Shown piece by piece: positions 49,351 through 60,920 of a stretch of 64,000 nt of DNA; within the stretch, counting starts at the first letter, position 1; each line of letters begins with the position of its first letter. Source of the DNA: Eutrigla gurnardus (Eukaryota; Chordata; Actinopteri; Perciformes; Triglidae); the NCBI GenBank assembly GCA_963514095.1, contig OY741285.1, positions 9,611,116 to 9,675,115 of the forward strand. Reading direction: 5' to 3'. The notes below the pieces were generated by a model. The model made no database searches. It was given only the letters and a program-made list of their open reading frames with translations, and was not told the DNA's origin. Position numbers and translations under genes: made by a program.

Positions 49351-52300
49351 TTAGATGAACGTCCTGAATGGTATGTTGACGTCCTTCATCTGCTTTTCGT
49401 AATCTTCATCGAACGTCTTCGATTGCTCGGGTGTGAAATGGTTCCTCCAATCACCTACTTCCCCTTGGAAAGAGCGAGAATTCAACAGTGTTAGACATGA
49501 ATTGAGCACTTTGTTGTAATTGGCAAATTAGGAGAAGCAAGTTCTTAAATGATATTCCCTGAAAACCTCTATGGTTGAATAGTGGGGTTGCAACTAATGG
49601 TTATTTTCCTTATTGATTAATTGGACAAATATTAACTTAATTAATTGTTTTGGTGTATGAAATATCAGATATCAGTGGAAAATCAAATAGTCCAAAACTT
49701 AAAGTCAAATGACTACACTACAAAATTAAGACATACAAAGAGGCAATTACCAAAATAGTCTCAGATTGATTTACTGCAGATGGACTCATCATTTACTGAC
49801 TAATCACTCCAGCTACATTGAGCATAAAGCTCTTATTATCTATAAAAAAAACAGAAGTGAAGGCAAAAAAACCCCCAGAACCTCCAGGGGGCGCCACTTT
49901 ACTTTATAATGTGAAGTACAGGGAGAAGACAAAATAAGATTCACCCACTGCTCATCCACCACTAATTTTGAAAACTTTCAAAGTGGTATGTCATTTTGTT
50001 ATCATTTTGGATCAATATCTTGCATCTGGATAAGACTAGGAGCAGACTGATGCACCTTTTCTCATGAAGGAGGAGATGGACTGATCGAAAACAGGTGTTG
50101 GGATGCAGGAGTAGTTGGCCATCGGGTTCTCCTTCATGCTCTTAAACGACGTGAGTTCCACAATCCGGCTGATGACCTCGTCAGAGACCGACAGGTCGAG
50201 GTACCTCATGATGCGCTCCACTTCGCGCCGAGGATTCTGGGGGAGCAAACGCGATGGTGAGAGCATGTAAAAGATGCTGCGGTTATACCGAGTCCATGTG
50301 TTCTCTGTACCTCTTTCAGGTCCTCGTAGAACAGGTAAAGGATATTCTTCTTCTCCCTCTCCATCCAGTAGCCTTTCACATGGTCGTACCAGGAGCCCCA
50401 TGACACTGAAGAAAACAGAAATCATGGAGCATCTTTCACAGTAACGTTGCTCCCAGTCCAATAAAATGCATATGCAATAACACTTACAAAGAACATTTAT
50501 AAAAGACGTCTAAATGGATTTTTGTGGCTGATTCTTTGATGAATCGCTGTAGGTTCACGACAACGAATGACACCTTTTAATGCCATGCCATCTGCAGCTG
50601 CAAATGTTAGTAAGTTGCTCATAAATAGTTTGTGGTGGAGCCCTTTTAGTGATCCAAGTGTTGGAATAATCCTCCTGATGAAATAGAGTGCCCCCCCCCC
50701 CCCCCCCAAAAAAAATGTAAATGCATCCTTGGCTGTAAAGTAGAACCTGGTGTATTGATGGCAATTGGACACCAAAGCAAAAATTAAAAATACTTTTCAT
50801 GTTCTTCCAATTGGCAGTACCTCCATTCTGCAGCCTGGTGGGGTGCTGCTAATCCTGTCATGGCCATTGAGGCGTATTAAGTTTCTCATGGGGGGAAAAA
50901 ACAGTGAGGGAAGGAAACTTATATAAGGTGTCATCAGCCGCTTTTGTAAACTTAAATTTGTTCAAATACACCATCTCTTCTGACTGGTGGAGTGGGTAGC
51001 CTATATGTACCAGCATGGTGGTCATTTCTCAGAAGCTTTGTGCAAATAGAAATAACCAATTTGATTTTTAAGCCAAACCAGGATGTTTTGACTTAACCTA
51101 ACCGAGTAGTTTTTCTCCCTAAACCACATGTACGGTCTCAGACTGTGACCTTTCGCCCTGGAAAACAATTTGTTTCCCAGGCAACGTAATTGAGGGTGTA
51201 ATTTAGTTGTCTGGGACCGTAATTCTGTAGGGGACATGGTTTGGTAACATGACACTCAAGAATGTGGTTTTAATCTACTTACACTCTCCTTGCATGAATT
51301 TAGGCAGGTATCCCTCCCAGGGGCCGGGTTCAGGCTGGGTCAGATTCATACAATCAAAGAAGTAGTAGCTCACCAGGTTGTCTTTAGCATTGCGTGCCAC
51401 GTAGATAACCTTTGAACCCAATAAGGAGGGACACATAATAAAATCATTTACAGCAACAATGTTGATGAGTAACTTAAAGTGATGGTTCGGAGTAAAATGC
51501 ACCCTAGGTCACCGTGACATCCAGCTAAATACCCCCTCAGAAGCATTTTTAGCGATGGTCAACATTGGTCAAGATAGGGCTATCACCGAATGGCTTAGTG
51601 CTGGCGCAATGGTACAGTGTGTATATCTTGTAAATTACCCCACTAATAATGCATGGAATGTTACCAAACTTCTGCAGTAGTACACATAGGGTCTGTACTC
51701 ACAAAACGAGGCATTTGAAAGTTTGTAAGTACACCAGGAGTTTATTTAAAAGAACACTTGCCTGATAGCTTCTATCCTCTGCAGCTAACGCTACCGCTGC
51801 CTCGACGCCACTTCCGTGTTTACCCAGCCGATGCCGTCACACGAGTTTCACGCAAGAGTATGAAAAAGTTTCGCTGAAGTTTTATAAATGCTTGTATTAT
51901 CAGGTCAACAAGTGTTGACAAGTGTTGACAAGTGTTCTTTTAAATAAACTCCTGGTGTACTTACAAACTTCCAAATGCCTCGTTTTGTGAGTACAGACCC
52001 TATGTGTACTACTGCAGAAGTTTGGTAACATTCCATGCATTATTAGTGAGGTAATTTACGAGATATACACACTGTACCATCGCGCCAGTACTAAGCCATT
52101 CAGCTGATAGCCCTATCTTGACCAATGTTGACCATCGCTAAAAATGCTTCTGAGGGGGTGTCTGGCTGGATGTCATGGTGTAAATGACCTAGGGTGCTTT
52201 TTACTCCGAACCATCACTTTAATGAGGCAGTTGTATATACACAGCATTGTTTTGTTAAGAACTCATTGACATCAGCATTTTTTTTTCAGTGTGAAGCAAT

Positions 52301-53453
52301 TCACTGCAGAATGCTTTGCTCTCAGCTGAGTCTTACCTTGCACTTGTTTTCCCAAAATCCAGGAGGCACCAACTGCAAAGGCAGATGTGTCTTGATCATT
52401 CTTGGAGGATCCGTTTTCTTCAGGAGATCAAGACCTGAAACATAAGATCAGGGATGAGGATGTATGAAATAGGTCAAACACGCTTTTGTAACGTACAATC
52501 CCAGATTCCAACACTAAAAGTCACACACAGACAGACACAAGCGCCTAAATACACACCTGAGGGGATGGGTGGCGGGGAGTAGATCTCTAGGAAAGGACTG
52601 CGGACGGGTGTTGGGGCTCGCTTGCAGGCCTCAGCGTCGCCATTGTGAAGAAGGAGATCAACTATCTCCTGGGTCCATGTGGTCCCTTATGTCCCCAAAA
52701 ATGAACACTGAGTTGAATGAATAGGATGCTTTCCATGTATTGAACCGCACCACAATGTACTTTTTCATGAATTGTTTTGTCAGCCTCACTACGTGTATCC
52801 TGTTAGCTTTGTTTTAGTGGTGGGAGATGTAATGATCCTTTAATTAAGTAAAAGTAATACCACACTGTGAAAGTACTCCATTGCCAGTGAAAGTAATTGA
52901 AAATAAAATATTATAAAAATGATAATCCAGACTAATGTGAGTGTTTTACAACTATACATTATATTATTGGATTAATACTATTATGTTACTGTTGTGTCGT
53001 TTTATCCATCACAATGAGTACATTTTAAGATTGAGTTATGTTTCTTGTATGCAAACTCTGTTTAAATAGCTAAACAAATGACTTTAGTGGTCAAATCAAT
53101 GTAGTAAAAAGTACAATATGTCCCTAGTGGAAGATTTTAATACTCGATAAATCAAAAATGTTTACTTGTGGAAATGTACATTTCACCACTGGTGCCCACT
53201 ACATAAATGCAATATGTGACACCAATCAAAAGCGGATCCCCCCCACTTAGACCTGGAATGATGTACCTGCTTTGGGGTAGGTGGCGATGAGGAGGTCTGA
53301 GGGGTCAGGACGGAAAGCCCAGATGGAGTCCCAGTTGTTGGCGATGTGGCTCATGAGGGGAACCCCTCTGACCGGGATGAGAGGGAAGCGAGTGATGGAG
53401 TCGCTCGCCTTCTGAATGGCTTCCCTGTAGGACAACTCTTCTTCCTCCGACAT
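49351..53453 (-). CDS. Cytosolic sulfotransferase, SULT1-type
   Basis: Transfers sulfonate from PAPS to small phenols, hormones or xenobiotics in the cytosol. Seven exons in transcript order: 53453-53267, 52685-52557, 52434-52337, 51409-51283, 50405-50311, 50236-50056, 49463-49351. They total 930 nt, 309 aa plus stop, slightly longer than the usual 295 or so because of the N-terminus. Seen: PAPS loop TYPKAGTTWTQE (Ala where YPKSGTTW is usual), the catalytic-His region KTHLPLQLVPPGFW, 3'-phosphate region YVARNAKDNLVSYY, then LSWGSWYDHVKGYW, YLFYEDLKE and the C-terminal signature FMRKGEVGDWRNHFT. The frame stays open upstream to 53720, but Met 53453 gives the family-like N-terminus. Human SULT1A genes are near ATP2A1 on 16p11.2, so the pairing may be ancestral. 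The exact SULT1 member is not assigned. One intron holds a large fold-back element. Confidence 0.92.
49584..49820. repeat. Dispersed ATTAATTG-rich teleost repeat
   Basis: It begins GGGGTTGCAACTAATGGTTA and continues with ATTGATTAATTGGACAAATA. This closely resembles a short repeat I know from many percomorph genomes (GTTGCAACTAATGATTATTTT). It lies in the last sulfotransferase intron. The ends are approximate, and no coding is seen. Confidence 0.55.
50691..50715. repeat. C17-A8 homopolymer junction
   Basis: Seventeen consecutive C (50691-50707) followed by eight A (50708-50715), in a sulfotransferase intron. The run is prone to sequencing and assembly length error. Confidence 0.9.
51474..52222. 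mobile_element. Fold-back element with about 290-bp inverted arms and TTAA flanks
   Basis: The left arm (51474-51760) and the reverse complement of the right arm (51929-52222) match over nearly their whole length, with scattered mismatches. Both ends begin TTAAAGTGATGGTTCGGAGT. The central loop of about 168 bp (51761-51928) has no open frame; it ends in tandem copies of AGTGTTGACA. TTAA at both edges would fit piggyBac-type target duplications, although the inner termini do not show the usual CCC start. It lies in the intron between sulfotransferase exons 52434-52337 and 51409-51283. Confidence 0.85.
52816..53192. repeat. hAT-like short element, AGTGGTG...CACCACT ends
   Basis: It starts AGTGGTGGGAGATGTAATGA and ends TTTCACCACTGG, so the tips are inverted. 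The interior has AAGTAAAAGTAATACCACAC and GAAAGTACTCCATT, typical of a very abundant teleost non-autonomous repeat. It lies in the first sulfotransferase intron and has no coding capacity. Confidence 0.6.
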
Positions 53454-56400
53454 GACTGACACGATAAAAAGTTGAGGACTCCGAGGACCAGAAGCCAAAA
53501 GTTTGACTGTAAAAGGGGCTACGGCGGTTCTTCCTGAGGTCTTTAGCAGCTTCTCAATCAGCCGACCTTTCCCTTTGTCAAAGATTAACAGTTCACCCTT
53601 CCTGCTTGACTCTCGTTGCTCTTTGATTAACACGCCTTCGGACCGATGCCCAGGATATCCAGTGGTTTGGTCTCCTCCTACTGAGGTCCTCTGGTTTGCA
53701 GCCTCAATCCTCTCCAACATCTAAAAAATAATCCCTCCTGAACTCCCAGCTGAAGCCTAAGTGCTTCCGTCACTTTCTTTTCGCCCTCTTTCTATCTTTG
53801 TAACTGTAGCTGTCTGAGAGCTTGTACCAGGTTCTCGCCTCGTCTGCGATCACTGGAACTTGCACAGGCAGACCTACACCAAAGTGCCCTTATGTAACAT
53901 TCCCAGCTACGTGAAATCCACTTTTGCTCACAATATTATCTTGCTTGCTCCGTCATTTGAGGAAAGGAAAAAAGGGAGGGTCTAACAAGAGCCACACACA
54001 CAGCACAGGAAGGCAAAGTATAATCAAACCCCCACAAGGGGTTCAAAAGACTAAATGAAATGAAGACAAAATGAGGCTTGAATGTGTGTTGACACTCTCC
54101 AGGCTGAAACACACCTTTGGACCCAGCTTTGGGGGTCAATGGAAGTCAAAGAGAACTTGACAAAGGTCTACTCTTCTCAACAAAAAAAAAAAAAACATTC
54201 TGAGATGATTTAATTCTATAGACATTCAGCTGGACATGAACAAGTTCAGGCAGTTGTTTTGAATGCACATTCCAGGAGTTCCTCACTTTCCTGCTGAAGG
54301 TAGAAACATGAGCCTAGAGTGACAGTTGCCTGAAACATCAAAACATTTGAATCCTGGTCTTTTACAGTGCAGAAACTCATTAGAATAAACCAAAAAGCAA
54401 CCCGAAGCTTAGAATTCAAGCTAAGTTAAATTACAGAAAAACAAAATTAAACTATAGTTTGCTCGTTGTTCTGTAAAAATTAAGAATGTTAACAGGTATA
54501 CATTAAAAAGAACATTAAAAAGAAAAGAGTGTGCAAAACAAAATGACTTTATGACTTCATAATGTCACACGTCCTTCAGATCAGAATGATTGCTAGATTA
54601 TGAGCGTCACAGTGTCCCCATGTGGATGGAGGCTTCCTGTATATTGCACTGGCAGTCAGGCAGTTGTATAAGTGAATAGTGCCGACTCGGACTGACAGAC
54701 AGAGGAAGACGTGGAACTAGACAGGCAGGATGTTTTTAGGAGAGTTTTGGAGGGACAATAAGAAAGATAACATGAGCAAATAAGGAAATGGAATGAAGAA
54801 AGCAGACCCTGACACGGCTGTGTTCAACCAAAACATCAAAAATAACGCAATTTTTTTTTTGAGTAAAGTAAATTGAGAGGTTTCAATGGACTCTTTACTT
54901 TTAGCAGCTCCATTAAAATGTACAGATGTATATCTCTAATATTTCACCTTCTCCCACACACACACAAAAAAACAAACGTTGCCTAACATTATCTTTCCTA
55001 TTTTATGACGGAATTGATTCCATGGGTCTACACCACTAAGTGTACTCACTACTGGTCTTCTTATTACTATGTGTACTACACCATTGTCCCAAATTCAAAT
55101 ATACACTATAGTAACCCAAGTGCTTATTCTCAAAAACAAATGTTCAGAGTTCTACATGAACTGGAAAGTGTTTTCAAGCCTACACCACCATCACCACCAC
55201 GAACTGTAACATTGATAAATATTAGCTAACCTATAGGCGATCTCTGCCCTGTGCTCTGCCCTGCCACATTTACAACAGTGATAACTCCTTTCCTCTGGGT
55301 TGGGTTGTGTTTGTTTAATGTCTTTGTTTGGTTTCTCTCATGCAGATTCCCCACTTCAATCTGCATTTTCCTCACTTACTGCTGCGACTTTTATCGTCAC
55401 AATAGTTCACTTGATTGCTCAGGACCCACAGTGGACGTCAATGACTGGATTTTGCGAATGATAGTCTTGCTGCTTAGATCTAATCAGACTCTTCAACTTC
55501 CTTTGTCCTTACTGTGAACCTGTATAACATGACAAATCTTTTCTGGTATTCATGCAGCCACCAGGGGGCACAACTGAAGAGGGTTCCCTGTGTACTCAGT
55601 CACTGACTACAAACTGGTTTGGCAAGGCTGAACAATAAACACACCAATGTCAGGTGGAAGCTGTGACTGTTGGATTATCCATTTCAACAGACATTTCTTT
55701 AAAAGATATAAATACAACATTAATAGAAGCAGTCATGGTGGTGTTAATTTCAGCAATAGTAATAATAATCATATTATTTTTTAATAAATAAATACAATTA
55801 ATATTCTTTATAATGATATTTTGTTGCATAATTTAAAAGGACAATGCTTTCATTTTAAACATAAAGGTCAGTTTTCCCATCATGGTTAGTACAAAAAAGT
55901 CATTTTTTTCTTTCTTTTTTGTGTTTTCTGCTTTGCCAAGTCAGAAAAGTCTTTAGTTAGATGTGCGACTTTGAATGTTTGGCAGGAAACATGCATTATA
56001 AAGTGTGAGCGTGGACTTTGAAAGATGAGGGAACCTGCAGGGAAGGTCTTGCAAAAACAATATATATAATTCATGATAGGATAGCTTCAGCCTATTATTT
56101 CTCTTTGATTTGAACATATCTGGCTGAGGAGACCTGGCTAGCAAAATAGGGAAAAAGGGCTCACCACCATAAGTGGGAACAAATGCAAATAATACGATTA
56201 TGTTGTGTGGATCTCAAGGAACATTTTGTTCACCTCTGATTGACATTCAATGCAGTAACGGTGCTGCTGAACTGCTTATGTCCACAGTAGCATACTAAGC
56301 ATATCACATCAGCAGGGAGGTCAAGAAATTAACTTCTTTATCCATATACTCAAGGATCCCAGAAAAATCCCACCATCTTTTTTAGAAGTGTTGTACAAAT

Positions 56401-57038
56401 AATCTGCTTGATTGAAGGTCAGAAATTATGATTTCATCGATGTACACTGTCCTTGAATTAACTTGGGCATGTAGCTCTTCAGGGTCCTGGATCAGGCTAA
56501 CAAGCTTTATGAGATTTTATTTTTACATAATGCAAATGACGCATTATTTTATGCTAAATCACAAATACACAAATAGACAAAAAGACATACAATAAAAGCA
56601 AAACAGCCCCATCTCAAAATTGACCAGTGCACGAAAAACGACTTGCCTGGGGGTGTCTTGGAGGAAATGGGAGGGGGTGGGGGGGCGTTCTTCTCTTTTA
56701 CATACTTTACGGTACTATTATCTTGGAAACGGAAGTCGTCTTGACAACTTCCTTGGTTACAAGAAGAAGCTTCCTCGCTACATGTATTTGCAGGACAAAA
56801 CGTTTTGTAAAAAATGTTTTGAAGTGCTTATTTTCATTTTAGCGTCGTTTATATTTTATTGTTTAATCATGAACGGCTGAGAAGTTGTAACGAGCAATAA
56901 TGGAGCAATAACTCCAGCTACCGGTAAAGCTAACGTTAGCTTATCATCCTACTAGCTAGTTGGATTTCGCACTGTTGACCGCATAAATATGTTATATATG
57001 TATATATGTCGTTGATAACAACATGTCTCTGTGAAGAC
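53454..57038. other. Divergent spacer between the sulfotransferase and tctn3
   Basis: About 3.6 kb between two head-to-head genes. The first 270 nt (53454-53720) stay open in frame with the sulfotransferase but look like 5' UTR. Beyond that I see no coding exon. The sequence is AT-rich with A/T homopolymers (about 54181-54193, 54850-54859) and a short AC run near 54957-54964. The final 200 bp before 57006 presumably hold the tctn3 promoter. Confidence 0.45.
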
Positions 57039-60000
57039 ATGAATTCCCGTCAGTGGTGTCGTTCAGTTCAGATATTTGTCGTCGTGTTTGGACGTTTGGC
57101 TCACGCAGCCACAGAATCGGGGCTCACTACGACAGTCACTCCCAGCCCGGTTGATGGCGAGCCTTTCAGCTCAGCAACCCCTGCTCCGGGCGGCACAGTC
57201 ACCAGTGTCGGCACCACGGAGGCCGCCGTTCAGGACTCCACCCTGGACTCAACTCTGGACTCCAGTCTGGGCTCAGTGGAAACCTGGACGCTGACTGTGT
57301 CCGAGGCTCCCACTGTTGTCACTGAAGCGCCCCCTGCAACCACCGTCCAGCCTCTGGTCACTTCAGAGGGTAATTTATAGCTTACACTTTACTTTTCATG
57401 TTGTTTATTTTACTTTTAACTGTTCTGGCTGACTTATACAAGTCTTTTCTGTTATTATCCAGGTTGTGTCTGTGATTTATCCCCTGATTTCTGTGACATT
57501 GGCTGCTGTTGTGACACAGTTGATTGTGGTATTGCAAACTTGAGTACTGTCTTCAATCGATGTCCACAGGAAGCCATGTAAGTCTTCTGCACATGTTTTA
57601 AGATTATAGCACATAAAACTTATTTTTTTTTGTATTTAAACATGTTTTATTTGATTTTACAGAGCTGGGATCTGCATTGAGAAATGGCTGATGTTCACGG
57701 CTAATGTGGACTCGTCTCTTGTCACTGTGACTGACTCCTTGTTTTGTGTCCGGCCTGAGGGTGAGTAGATTTAATAAGGATATATTCATTTAAAGTCTAT
57801 TAACAATCGTCTGTGCTTCCAACAGGGAAAGTAGTCATTATTTTTAGCCGATCAATGAGCAACATCCCCCACTAATGCAGTTAAAAATCTGCATCCCTCT
57901 ACAGATAAAGCACCCCAGTCCCTCCCAGCTCTACCCCGTTATCCAGCTTTAGGGGACTCGTACCACTTCTCACCACCAGCACCTACAAGCAGCAGCCATA
58001 ACAGAGATTTCTACAGGGTAAACAGATATGATGTTTTTTTTCCTGCAATATTGTATCCAAAGTATTAAAAGTAATACGCAGTAAACTGAATCAAAGAGTA
58101 TATCTGAAATGCATAAAAGACTTGTCATTTTTGTAGGTTGATGATGTCATCCAGACATATTTCTCCAACTCTTCTGTGCGTGGTCTCCTTCGCCAGCCAT
58201 CTCCGGGGGCTGCTGCTGCATTCTGCATCAACAGCAACCCTGCCAGTAAGTTCACGGTTAAAATGTTAAAACTGTTGCGTATTGCAGTGGAGCAGAGATT
58301 CCCTAAAAGTTTTCTAATCCAGACCTGCCGTCTCGGTTAAGTTTTGTGTCAGGGACTTCCTCTTCCTTTCATGTCATTCTCTCGGTGCATCATTAACAAG
58401 TACTTTCACTGCAGTTGATAATAATTTCTTCCCTAGCCTGTATGTTGAGCCTGTGTATCGCAACAATATTAACCATTATAACTTTTTTGTGGTTTTCTTC
58501 TGCTTGCAGAGTTCTTGAGGTCTGTGTCTCTGTCTTGTACCCGCGTGTTGACCCCTCAGTCCTGCACCACGGATCCAAGTTTCAACGCCCGCTCCTACTT
58601 CTCTGACCTGAGCTTGATCAAGGTCAGCAAGTCTGCATGCACTTAATGCTTTTGTGTAAACAATTACTGGTGAGAATCTCACAGCAGATCGGCTGATGTC
58701 TCTTCATCTTTTATTGCAGATTCCGATCGTCGAGACGGCAGCGTCAGACTTTCTGGTAAGTTACTGCTTGTACAGGAAGAGCAAAGCACTTTTATTTTGC
58801 ACGCCACATGCATCTGCACAGGTTTACCAACACTTGGATTTGGGGATTTCTCCTGCATGTCGTGAAGCATAGTCTCTTACAATGAAGCAACATCACTTAC
58901 TGTATTTAAAAGGTGTCTGTATGTAGCATGAATAATTGTCTGGTATCCTAAACTAACAAGTGAGGCCTCTTCAGTGTGGAATCTTTTTCATTTTAGTTTA
59001 AAGTAAGTTATCAGCCTGAAGCGGAACAGTATGTGCGTTAAAATACATCTTTTACACCTAGAATGAACGCCATTTACAGATGTGTTTTAACTTTTAAAGT
59101 AAGGCGCTGTACTAACTGTTGTTTCAGATCCCAATTACTCCACTGTCTCACTGGCCTGCACCAAGTGAACAAAATAACTCCTGTGTCAATGTGGTGAAAA
59201 GTGTAAGTAGATTAAAAGTTGCGACACAGTTGTTTCCTAAATTACAATTTGTCAAACTCAGTTCTCCTTTTCCCGGTTCTCCTGTAGGTGGAGTTTGTCA
59301 TAGGATACACGGGCGGAGGGGAACTCACGTATGCAACAGTGAACATCGTCTTAGCTGATGTGGATCCAAATCAGTTGCTGTTGCAGACGCACTCTGTACA
59401 GTTTCAGGTGGTCTGTTAAAGCCACAGATTTCATCACTTAATTAACTACTTATTCAAACACTAAGATAAATCCTCTTTTTTTTCCCTCTTCCAGCTTGCA
59501 ACACCCAGCCCCACCTCAGAAGGTCCACTCCCTGCTGTCGGACTTAGAGTGGGATCTCCTGTCATTGGTCGCTTTGATGGAGAAGTGAAGCCTGTATCCT
59601 CACACATTACATCACAAACTTCTCTTTAAGTTATAGTTTTGTTTATCCGGCTAGCTTTGGGTCAAACAGGCATCATGGTTCCTTGACAGAGAGTTAGCTC
59701 GACAGACTGGGGATGTTACAGGGTGGGGAGTGTTCCTCTGACCCACGCAGACGAGCACCCATCCTCTTCGCCCACAACACCTTCACTGGCTGCACATTCA
59801 GGTGAGTACACTACTTTGCTTCTCCTCTTCATCTTTCATTTGAAGACTAGTGGTGGAGTTGCTGAAAATAAGCCCCAGTATTAATGATTATAATGATGCA
59901 ATAGTGAGTTATACTCACTCCCATGTGTTATTTAACCCTGTTGCTGTTTAGTTCCCCATCTAGTGACTGTTCAGAGCTGCGTTCCCAGATGTACGGGATC

Positions 60001-60736
60001 TTGCAGGGACTTGCTCCTCCTGATGTCATCGCCATGAACTTTGGTTCTCAACCAGACTGGACGAGAGTCATCACCCAGGAGTGTCCTGTCAGCCTGCAGG
60101 TACAGCTGAAACAGGAATTTCAAGTATTGAAAAAATTCTCATAAGTGTGTGTGTGGTATGTTTTTAGGATTATCTGAAACCTCACACCGTGTGCCTGTGG
60201 TTTGAATTTCTAACCTTGTGTTCCTGCTATTTAGCATCATTAATTCTGGCTGCTCTCCCAGGAAACATGTGAAACAGGCTGCGTCCTCCCCACATCTCTC
60301 TCTATTCGAGTACTCTGGGCCCGCCAGGGTCTCTTAGACCTTCCCCAGAACTACATCCTTGGGGCCAAGTACCTTTTTCATTGTCAACATTCCAAGGTAG
60401 GCACAAATAATCTTGGAAGAGACAGCATCTTCTTTACTGTTTCATCTCTATAAAAATGTTCAAACACTCTCCTCCTGTCTTTTTTTTCAGTGTCCGACGT
60501 CGTCCCCCATTGCTTTAACAACTGAGGTGACGTTTGTCGACAATACCGTTTACCCGGAGCCCCCCAGGGCCTCGCCTCAGCCTAACTGGAAGTTTCCATT
60601 TGATTTCTTCAATCGAGGCACTGCTGAGCTGGATGGGCACATCATCATTAACAGGAGTGTCACTGACAAGGTCACATGGAGTTTAATGCTGTTCACAGGA
60701 ATGTTAGTAAAAGGATTAGAATTCTTCACTAGCTAG
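57039..60736 (+). CDS. tctn3: Tectonic family protein, best match tectonic-3
   Basis: Tectonics are secreted or membrane-linked parts of the ciliary transition-zone MKS complex and are needed for Hedgehog signalling. Exons: 57039-57369, 57463-57577, 57663-57760, 57905-58017, 58137-58245, 58510-58622, 58720-58755, 59128-59202, 59288-59407, 59495-59593, 59698-59801, 59952-60099, 60262-60396, 60491-60736. They total 1,842 nt, 613 aa plus stop (human TCTN3 is about 607). Order: signal peptide MNSRQWCRSVQIFVVVFGRL; Thr/Ser/Pro-rich stretch with LDSTLDSSL; tectonic Cys block CVCDLSPDFCDIGCCCD; LLRQPSPGAAAAFC; then WKFPFDFF and a hydrophobic C-terminus. The last two features and INSNPAKFL fit TCTN3 better than TCTN1. 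An in-frame Met at 57006 would add 11 residues, but Met 57039 makes the better signal peptide. The 59698 acceptor is the weakest junction. Confidence 0.85.
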
Positions 60737-60920
60737 TCAGATGGAGCCGTTTTGTTTTTTGAAGGGCTTCTTATCTTGGGAAATGTTTACTATGTCATTT
60801 TGTAATGTAGTTTTTTTACACTAGAAAGAAGTATCCAAGTAAAAGATCTACAAATACCGTAATTTATTCTTTTGTACATTTTCATAAATACATACATTTT
60901 TACAAGACCGAGTCGTCATT
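60737..60920. other. Convergent tctn3/mto1 3' overlap zone
   Basis: Only 184 bp lie between the tctn3 stop (plus) and the mto1 stop (minus). A minus-strand AATAAA at 60863-60868 lies 53 nt past the mto1 stop. No canonical plus-strand AATAAA is seen before mto1, so the tctn3 transcript probably extends into mto1 on the antisense strand. Confidence 0.55.

Noticed and set aside
53454..53720. In-frame N-terminal extension of the sulfotransferase
   Set aside because: It is not family-like in sequence, and the Met at 53453 gives the expected SULT1 start; kept only as a possible isoform.
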